Assembly: GCA_947095945.1 (NCBI GenBank)
Contig: CAMUQM010000052.1
Location: 1-10,743 of the forward strand
Length of the DNA: 10,743 nucleotides
From: an uncultured Prevotella sp.
Lineage (GTDB): Bacteria; Bacteroidota; Bacteroidia; Bacteroidales; Bacteroidaceae
Direction of reading: 5' to 3'
The first letter of the stretch is position 1. Each line of letters starts with the position of its first letter. Of this stretch, positions 1 through 5,050 are shown piece after piece. The position numbers and the translations under genes are program-made. The notes beneath the pieces were generated by a model that saw only the letters and a program-made list of their open reading frames with translations, was not told the origin of the DNA and did not search any database.

Positions 1-83
1 ACACTTATAGTTTGAAAGTTGTCAAGTTATTAATTTGCATTTTGACACACCCTCTCTAAGTTTAGCTATTGTGATTAATTAAT

Positions 84-1736
84 TTATCCTACCATATTTT
101 TGAGGTCTTCTTCAACAGATGTGATACCACCAAGACCAAAGTTTTCAACCAATACGTTTAGAACGTTTGGAGAAACGAATGCTGGTAATGTTGGACCAAT
201 ATGGATATTCTTGATGCCAAGGTAGAGTAGGGCAAGCAGTACGATAACTGCTTTCTGCTCATACCATGCAATATTAAATTCAATTGGAAGATCGTTGATG
301 TCATTTGCACCAAAAATTTCTTTTAACTTCAATGCTACAACAGCCCATGAATAAGAGTCATTACATTGACCAGCATCCAATACACGTGGAATACCATTGA
401 TATCACCGAGGTTCAGCTTGTTGTATTTGAACTTAGCACAACCACTTGTCAAGATGACAGTATCCTTTGGCAACTGAGCTGCAAACTCTGTGTAGTAATC
501 ACGGCTTTTCATACGACCATCACATCCACTCATTACAACGAACTTACGGATAGCACCACTCTTAACAGCCTCAACAACCTGATCTGCTAATGCAAAAACC
601 TGTGCATGAGCAAATCCACCTATGATTTCACCCTGTTCGATAGCAGTTGGAGCTTCGCAAGTCTTAGCGATTTCGATTACCTCAGAGAAGTCTTTGTGAC
701 CATTTTCATCAGCAAGGATATGCTTCCAACCCGGGAAGCCTGTTGCGTTTGTTGTGAATACACGGTCCTTATAGCTTGCTTTTGGTGAAGGAGGTACAAT
801 ACAGTTGGTAGTGAAGACGATAGGACCATTAAAAGTCTCAAACTCTTCCTTCTGCTTCCACCATGCGTTACCGTAGTTTCCAACGAGGTGCTTATACTTC
901 TTCAACTGTGGATAATAGTGAGCTGGGAGCATCTCTCCGTGGGTGTAAACATCTACTCCAGTTCCCTCTGTCTGCTCTAAAAGCTGCTCGATATCCTTCA
1001 AGTCGTGACCAGAGATAAGAATACCTGGATGGCTACCTGTACCAATATTTACCTTTGTAAGTTCTGGATTACCGTATGCCTGTGTGTTAGCCTTATCAAG
1101 TAATGCCATTGCATCAACACCGAACTTACCTGTTTCCATAACTGTAGCTAACAAGGTGTCCATGTCTGCTGCAGGGCTAGAAACGATAGCAAGTGCCTTT
1201 TCTATGAATGCGATAATTTCTTCGTTACGTTCGTTGAGACGTGAAGCATGTTCGTAATATGCAGCCATACCCTTCAAGCCAAGCACAGTCAACTCCTTCA
1301 ATGAACGGAGGTCTTCATTTTCAGTACGGAGAACACCCTCACGATCACCCTCAGCCTCGTAGTCTGCTTTCTCACCACCCCAGTTTACTTCTTGATAGTC
1401 TGGCAATGTTACGTTCTTTTCTTTTGCAAGTGCAAGCAACTCACGTTTGATGCGTACTCCGTTGTCTACCTTGTTTAATATAGCCTGATCATCAAAGTTG
1501 GCATTGGTAATCGTTGCGAAAAGTGCATCAACGATATAATCTCCAACTTCCTGACTTGTTGCAATATTTGCATTACGGAGTGAATCAGCAATTGTTGCTA
1601 CACCTCTTACGACGCCAAGTAATAAATCTTGCCAACGGCTTGTTTCTGCTTTTTTACCGCAAACACCTTGAATGGTACACCCGCTGCCCTTTGCTGTTTC
1701 CTGACATTGGAAACAGAACATTTTGTTCTCTGTCAT
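84..1736 (-). CDS. hcp: Hydroxylamine reductase / hybrid cluster protein (Hcp)
   Basis: Cytoplasmic iron-sulfur protein of anaerobes. The family reduces hydroxylamine to ammonia in vitro and has been linked to nitric oxide reduction and protein S-nitrosylation, so the likely role is defence against reactive nitrogen species. The 550-residue protein is full length. The N-terminal cysteines Cys8, Cys11, Cys20 and Cys26 (C-X2-C-X8-C-X5-C, in FCFQCQETAKGSGC) have the spacing of the Desulfovibrio-type [4Fe-4S] cluster, not the longer spacing of the enterobacterial class. All expected ligands of the hybrid cluster are present: His244 (SGHDL), Glu268 (THGEM), Cys312 (TNCIV), Cys405 (SGCDGR), Cys433 (SGCAK), Cys458 (GQCNDS) and Glu493 (WYEQKA). 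The start used is Met1; Met6 is a possible alternative that would keep every cysteine. The gene appears monocistronic here, with no hcr reductase next to it, as is common in strict anaerobes. It diverges from the AraC/DPP III operon. Family assignment is very secure. Confidence 0.97.
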   Translation of the reverse strand: MTENKMFCFQCQETAKGSGCTIQGVCGKKAETSRWQDLLLGVVRGVATIADSLRNANIATSQEVGDYIVDALFATITNANFDDQAILNKVDNGVRIKRELLALAKEKNVTLPDYQEVNWGGEKADYEAEGDREGVLRTENEDLRSLKELTVLGLKGMAAYYEHASRLNERNEEIIAFIEKALAIVSSPAADMDTLLATVMETGKFGVDAMALLDKANTQAYGNPELTKVNIGTGSHPGILISGHDLKDIEQLLEQTEGTGVDVYTHGEMLPAHYYPQLKKYKHLVGNYGNAWWKQKEEFETFNGPIVFTTNCIVPPSPKASYKDRVFTTNATGFPGWKHILADENGHKDFSEVIEIAKTCEAPTAIEQGEIIGGFAHAQVFALADQVVEAVKSGAIRKFVVMSGCDGRMKSRDYYTEFAAQLPKDTVILTSGCAKFKYNKLNLGDINGIPRVLDAGQCNDSYSWAVVALKLKEIFGANDINDLPIEFNIAWYEQKAVIVLLALLYLGIKNIHIGPTLPAFVSPNVLNVLVENFGLGGITSVEEDLKNMVG

Positions 1737-1780
1737 GTTTCTTAGTTCTATATTTTATTTCTATAATGTTATTTTGAATG

Positions 1781-1788
1781 CAAAATTA
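1781..1788 (-). promoter_or_regulatory. hcp promoter -7 box
   Basis: On the minus strand this reads TAATTTTG, an exact match to the Bacteroidetes -7 consensus TAnnTTTG, 44 bases upstream of the hcp start codon. The only TTG candidate for a -33 element (complement of 1804-1806) is 15 bases away, closer than the usual 19-21. The promoter therefore looks weak alone and may depend on an activator. The transcript would begin near 1777, giving a leader of about 40 bases. Confidence 0.55.
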
Positions 1789-1810
1789 TAGATAAATAAA
1801 AGCCAATTAG

Positions 1811-1824
1811 GTAACATTTGTGAC
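1811..1824. promoter_or_regulatory. FNR/HcpR-like dyad upstream of hcp
   Basis: The sequence GTAAC-ATTT-GTGAC is a 5-4-5 inverted repeat with one mismatch (a perfect dyad would end GTTAC). This is the architecture of CRP/FNR-family sites. Its centre (1817.5) lies about 40 bases upstream of the transcription start inferred from the -7 box at 1781-1788, which is the class II activator position. CRP/FNR-family HcpR proteins control hcp in many anaerobes, including Porphyromonas. The link to HcpR is an inference, since no hcpR gene is in the window. Confidence 0.45.
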
Positions 1825-1877
1825 GGTTTAAGGTTAAAAAATAATAAATATAGGTGGATAAGGTTTGCATTGTGTAA

Positions 1878-1943
1878 AACATCTTTTATGTAAAGAAGAG
1901 CGTAAGTAATATAAATCGGAAACGCTTTGTATAAAAAGATGTT
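1878..1943. repeat. Long imperfect inverted repeat between the hcp and araC-type promoters
   Basis: The left arm begins AACATCTTTT (1878-1887) and continues ATGTAAAG to 1895. The right arm, CTTTGTATAAAAAGATGTT (1925-1943), is its complement apart from one extra T and two positions that would be G-U pairs in RNA. CGT at 1901-1903 can extend the pairing with ACG at 1922-1924 if five bases are bulged. The repeat lies upstream of both mapped promoter elements, so neither predicted transcript would contain it. It could be a regulatory dyad, an old terminator or the remnant of a small element. Confidence 0.5.
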
Positions 1944-2044
1944 AAGGTCATATTTGTAAATAATTTCTACATGAATATATTGGAATGTAATAAAATATTT
2001 GTGAAATTTAATAACTAATAGATATTAAAAAACTTGCTTTTAAC

Positions 2045-2075
2045 TTGACATTCTTAATTAATTATGTTATATTTG
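2045..2075 (+). promoter_or_regulatory. Bacteroidetes-type promoter for the araC-type / DPP III operon
   Basis: TTG at 2045-2047 (in CTTGACA) serves as the -33 element and TATATTTG at 2068-2075 is an exact TAnnTTTG -7 box. The gap between them is 20 bases, within the usual 19-21 for the primary sigma factor of this phylum. Transcription would start near 2080, leaving a leader of roughly 35 bases before the ATG at 2116. This is the best promoter match in the window. Confidence 0.75.
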
Positions 2076-2115
2076 CAGTGTAATAACAGAATAGGTAACT
2101 AAAAATACACGGATT

Positions 2116-2571
2116 ATGGCTAAGTACAATTTAACAGAAAAAAAAGAGAAGGTAGCATCCTACCGTAGTTTGGTCAGTCCGCAATTAATGGATGATTTAA
2201 AGGAGAAAATCCTTAATATCATTCTTATTCAGCAACGTTACAAAGACAAGAATTACTCTGCCAAGCAACTTGCTGAGGACTTAGGAACTAATACGCGCTA
2301 CATCTCAGCTGTAGTTAATGTTCGATTTCACATGAACTACACGTCTTTTGTAAACAAATTCCGAATAGAGGAAGCAATGGCACTTTTGGTTGACAAGCGT
2401 TATCAAGAGCTGAATATGGAAGATATTAGCGATATGGTAGGCTTCTCTAATAGGCAGTCTTTTTATGCTTCTTTCTATAGGCTAAATGGTGTCACTCCAC
2501 GTGATTATAGAATGCGCCATTTGGCACAACCCTCTTCAGAAGAAGTGCGTTTGAGAAAACCACTTAAATAA
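2116..2571 (+). CDS. Stand-alone AraC-family helix-turn-helix DNA-binding protein
   Basis: A 151-residue protein consisting almost entirely of an AraC/XylS-type DNA-binding domain. The first helix-turn-helix lies around residues 48-68 (SAKQLAEDLGTNTRYISAVV). The second lies around 100-132, with the family signature IxDMVGFSNRQSFYASF followed by NGVTPRDYR. Residues 1-30 are polar and may form a helix. There is no ligand-binding, receiver or membrane domain, so any signal must come from a partner, from protein level, or from regulation of the gene itself. Bacteroidetes carry many such proteins with varied sensory N-termini; this short form may be complete, because a good promoter sits just upstream and the start codon fits it. 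It is very probably co-transcribed with the DPP III gene, which begins 11 bases after its stop codon. Targets are unknown; control of its own operon is a reasonable guess only. Confidence 0.85.
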   Translation: MAKYNLTEKKEKVASYRSLVSPQLMDDLKEKILNIILIQQRYKDKNYSAKQLAEDLGTNTRYISAVVNVRFHMNYTSFVNKFRIEEAMALLVDKRYQELNMEDISDMVGFSNRQSFYASFYRLNGVTPRDYRMRHLAQPSSEEVRLRKPLK

Positions 2572-2582
2572 ATAATAAAGAA

Positions 2583-4574
2583 ATGATAGAATCAATAGGA
2601 GAAGAGACTTTTAACTTTCAGGATGAACGGTTTGCCGATATACAAATGCTACGATATCGGCTTTCGGATTTCGAAACACTGACAACTCGCCAAAAACAGT
2701 TGATTTATTGCCTGTCAGAAGCAACACTATTTGGACGTGATATAACTTTTGACCAGTTTGGCAAATACAACCTCCGTATTAGAAAGACACTTGAGGCTGT
2801 TTATTTGAACTATAATGGTGATCGATTAGATAATAATTTTCGTGCTTTAGAAGAATATCTGAAGCACGTTTGGTTTGCCAGTGGCATTTATCATCATTAT
2901 GCTTGTGATAAGTTCTCTCCCTTGTTCTCTGAAGTCTTTTTTCGTAACAAGGTCTTAGCGATTGATTCTAAACAACTTTCTCTTAAAGAAGGGGAGACTA
3001 CTAAATCATTACTTGATGAAATTTGTCCTGTAATCTTTGATCCAACAATTCTTCCAAAGAGAGTTGATAAGGCGGATGGAAAGGATATTGTACGCTCTTC
3101 TGCATGTAATTATTATGACGGAGTTTCCCAGCATGAGGTTGAAGAATTCTATGCTAAATTAAAGCAAGAAGGACCTGTAAATGAAGCTCCATCTTATGGG
3201 TTAAATTCTACTCTTGTAAAAGAAGGTGATTCTATCCGTGAAGATGTTTGGAAAATAGATGGCAAATATGGCGCTGCTATTGAAAAGATTATATACTGGT
3301 TGAATCGTGCTAAAGACTTTGTTGAAAATGATCAGCAATTAAATGTAATCAATCTGTTAATCCGCTATTATGAAACAGGTGATTTACATGATTTCGATGT
3401 TTATTCTATTGAGTGGTTGCGTGAGCAAGAAGGTCGCATAGACTTTATTAATGGTTTTATCGAAGTTTATGGTGACCCAATGGGTTTGAAAGGTTCTTGG
3501 GAAGGCATAGTTGAGTATAAAGACCTTGAAGCTACTCATCGTACGCAGGCAATATCTGCTAATGCACAATGGTTTGAAGACCACTCACCTGTTAATCCTC
3601 TATTCCGCAAATCGGTTGTGAAAGGTGTTACAGCCAATGTTGTATGTGCTGCAATGTTAGGTGGAGACGAGTATCCAGCTTCAGCAATTGGAATTAATTT
3701 ACCAAATGCAGATTGGATTCGTGCAGAGCATGGTTCAAAGAGTGTAACTATTTCTAATCTTACTCATGCATACGATATGGCTGCTAAGGGTAATGGATTT
3801 CGTGAGGAGTTTGTCATTGATACTGATACTCGTAAGTTGTTGGATTTATATGCTGATAAAACGGATAATCTACATACAGATCTTCATGAGTGCTTAGGTC
3901 ATGGAAGTGGATGCTTATTACCGGATACAGACCCTGATGCGCTGAAGAACTATGGTAATACCATAGAAGAGGCTCGTGCTGATCTCTTTGGATTATATTA
4001 TATAGCTGATCAGAAACTTTTAGAGCTTGGACTATTAGAGAGTAAAGAGGCTTATAAAGCACAGTATTACAGCTATATGATGAATGGTCTGCTTACACAG
4101 CAAGTTCGCATAAAACTCGGTAAGCAGATAGAAGAGTCACACATGCAGAATCGTGCACTTATAACACAATGGGCAATGGAGTTGGGTAAAGAAAATAATG
4201 TTGTTGAACTTGTTACTTGTGAAGACAAAACAACAAATGAACCTAAGACTTTTGTTTGTATTAATGATTATAAAGCTTTGCGTAATATCTTTGCTAATCA
4301 GCTTGCCGAGATACAGCGCATTAAGAGTGAAGGTGACTTTGAGACAGCACGAACATTAGTTGAGAAGTATGCTATTAATCTTGACCCAGTGCTTCATGCA
4401 GAGGTACTCCGCCGATATGAAGGTTTGAATATTGCACCTTATAAAGGCTTCATCAATCCTATTCTAAAGCCAGTTTATAATGAACTTGGTGAGATGATTG
4501 ATGTTACAGTTGATTATTCGGAGTCATACACAGAACAGATGTTGCGTTACTCTCGAGACTATCAAACTCTTTAA
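2583..4574 (+). CDS. Dipeptidyl peptidase III (zinc metallopeptidase, family M49)
   Basis: Releases dipeptides from the N-terminus of oligopeptides. The protein has 663 residues, close to the roughly 675 of the characterised Bacteroides thetaiotaomicron enzyme. The zinc site is complete: HECLGH at 435-440 supplies His435 and His440 as ligands and Glu436 as the catalytic base, and EEARAD at 462-467 supplies the third ligand, Glu463. HECLGH, with Cys in place of the Leu of eukaryotic HELLGH, is the form known from Bacteroidetes. The motif has the extra residue typical of M49 compared with HEXXH. The N-terminus (MIESIGEETFNFQDERF) is acidic, with no signal peptide or lipobox, so the enzyme is predicted to be cytoplasmic and to act on imported or intracellular peptides. 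The start is the only sensible one, 11 bases after the upstream stop; the Shine-Dalgarno is weak. Two hairpins follow the stop codon. Family assignment is very secure; physiological substrates are unknown. Confidence 0.96.
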   Translation: MIESIGEETFNFQDERFADIQMLRYRLSDFETLTTRQKQLIYCLSEATLFGRDITFDQFGKYNLRIRKTLEAVYLNYNGDRLDNNFRALEEYLKHVWFASGIYHHYACDKFSPLFSEVFFRNKVLAIDSKQLSLKEGETTKSLLDEICPVIFDPTILPKRVDKADGKDIVRSSACNYYDGVSQHEVEEFYAKLKQEGPVNEAPSYGLNSTLVKEGDSIREDVWKIDGKYGAAIEKIIYWLNRAKDFVENDQQLNVINLLIRYYETGDLHDFDVYSIEWLREQEGRIDFINGFIEVYGDPMGLKGSWEGIVEYKDLEATHRTQAISANAQWFEDHSPVNPLFRKSVVKGVTANVVCAAMLGGDEYPASAIGINLPNADWIRAEHGSKSVTISNLTHAYDMAAKGNGFREEFVIDTDTRKLLDLYADKTDNLHTDLHECLGHGSGCLLPDTDPDALKNYGNTIEEARADLFGLYYIADQKLLELGLLESKEAYKAQYYSYMMNGLLTQQVRIKLGKQIEESHMQNRALITQWAMELGKENNVVELVTCEDKTTNEPKTFVCINDYKALRNIFANQLAEIQRIKSEGDFETARTLVEKYAINLDPVLHAEVLRRYEGLNIAPYKGFINPILKPVYNELGEMIDVTVDYSESYTEQMLRYSRDYQTL

Positions 4575-4577
4575 TTG

Positions 4578-4601
4578 AGTAGAATGTGTTTATATTCTAC
4601 T
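4578..4601 (+). terminator. Hairpin immediately after the DPP III gene
   Basis: AGTAGAAT (4578-4585) and ATTCTACT (4594-4601) form a perfect 8-bp stem with an 8-base loop, starting three bases after the stop codon. The stem is AT-rich and no clear T run follows, so it may stabilise the mRNA 3' end or be a weak first stop ahead of the stronger terminator about 60 bases on. Confidence 0.5.
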
Positions 4602-4657
4602 ATTTGAATGCAATAATATAAGACTATGCCTGATTAAAGGTCAATGAATTAGAAAAC

Positions 4658-4689
4658 AAAAGCAGGATATCGCTTGGTATCCTGCTTTT
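4658..4689. terminator. Rho-independent terminator, probably bidirectional
   Basis: AAAAGCAGGATA (4658-4669) and TATCCTGCTTTT (4678-4689) are perfect 12-bp complements around an 8-base loop, giving a GC-containing core flanked by A and T runs. On the plus strand it would end the araC-type/DPP III transcript. On the minus strand the stem is followed by TTTTGTTTTC, an even better T tract, so it could also end maeB transcription arriving from the right. No terminator was seen closer to the maeB stop. Confidence 0.8.
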
Positions 4690-4783
4690 ACTATTTACTT
4701 ATACAGTCCTACTAACATTGTCCGTATTAAGTTAGTGTTCTACTATATATTATAAAGAACCTTTCTTTCTACTTTTAGTTGAC

Positions 4784-4849
4784 GTGTTGATGTTCGTCAC
4801 AAGTTGTGTTGATGCTCAACACGTGTTGTGTTGTTGGTAAACACCAATG
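4784..4849. repeat. Degenerate 22-bp tandem repeat with internal dyads (three units)
   Basis: Three consecutive 22-base units (4784-4805, 4806-4827, 4828-4849) all begin GTGTTG and carry CAC at unit positions 15-17. Units 1 and 2 match at 17 of 22 positions, units 2 and 3 at 15 of 22; a fourth unit (4850-4871) is barely recognisable. Unit 2 contains a perfect hairpin, GTGTTGA-TGC-TCAACAC (4806-4822), and the junction of units 2 and 3 contains the 12-bp palindrome CAACACGTGTTG (4817-4828). It lies between convergent genes, beyond the terminator. Function unknown. Confidence 0.6.
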
Positions 4850-5050
4850 GTGCTAAGTGTTAAATACCTTGCTATTTGCTGCCAAAGTGGAATCAACTTT
4901 ATGTTAATAAAAAGCTATACTACCACAAGCAAACAAAGCTTACTTGATGAAAAGATTTACTCTTTCAATGATAATGCTATATTATCTATCTCAAAGAAAC
5001 CCCTCATGAAAGTGTATGCTATTTAACTTTTACCAGACAGTACTATTATT

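Larger units (their letters stand above)
1737..2115. other. Divergent intergenic region, hcp / araC-type operon
   Basis: This 379-base, very AT-rich region separates two divergent transcription units. From left to right it holds the hcp leader and -7 box, the GTAAC/GTGAC dyad, the long inverted repeat (1878-1943), about 100 bases of AT-rich sequence in which nothing was recognised, and the promoter for the downstream operon. No small gene is convincing in either strand. Confidence 0.7.
4575..5050. other. Convergent intergenic region, DPP III / maeB
   Basis: This 476-base region between converging genes holds a small hairpin, a strong terminator (4658-4689) and the 22-bp repeat array (4784-4849). 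From 4872 to 5050 nothing is recognised except an open frame of 41 codons (4901-5026, plus) with no recognisable motif and no visible promoter or ribosome binding site, which is not called as a gene. The length is generous for a convergent gap and could reflect decayed repetitive DNA. Confidence 0.65.

Noticed and set aside
677..883. 68-codon minus-strand frame inside hcp
   Set aside because: It is an out-of-frame reading of hcp, whose cluster-ligand motifs occupy the true frame.
2116..2571. Truncated AraC-family gene (pseudogene)
   Set aside because: The short length first suggested loss of a sensory domain. A strong promoter with correct spacing sits just upstream of the start and the DNA-binding domain is intact, so a complete single-domain protein is more likely.
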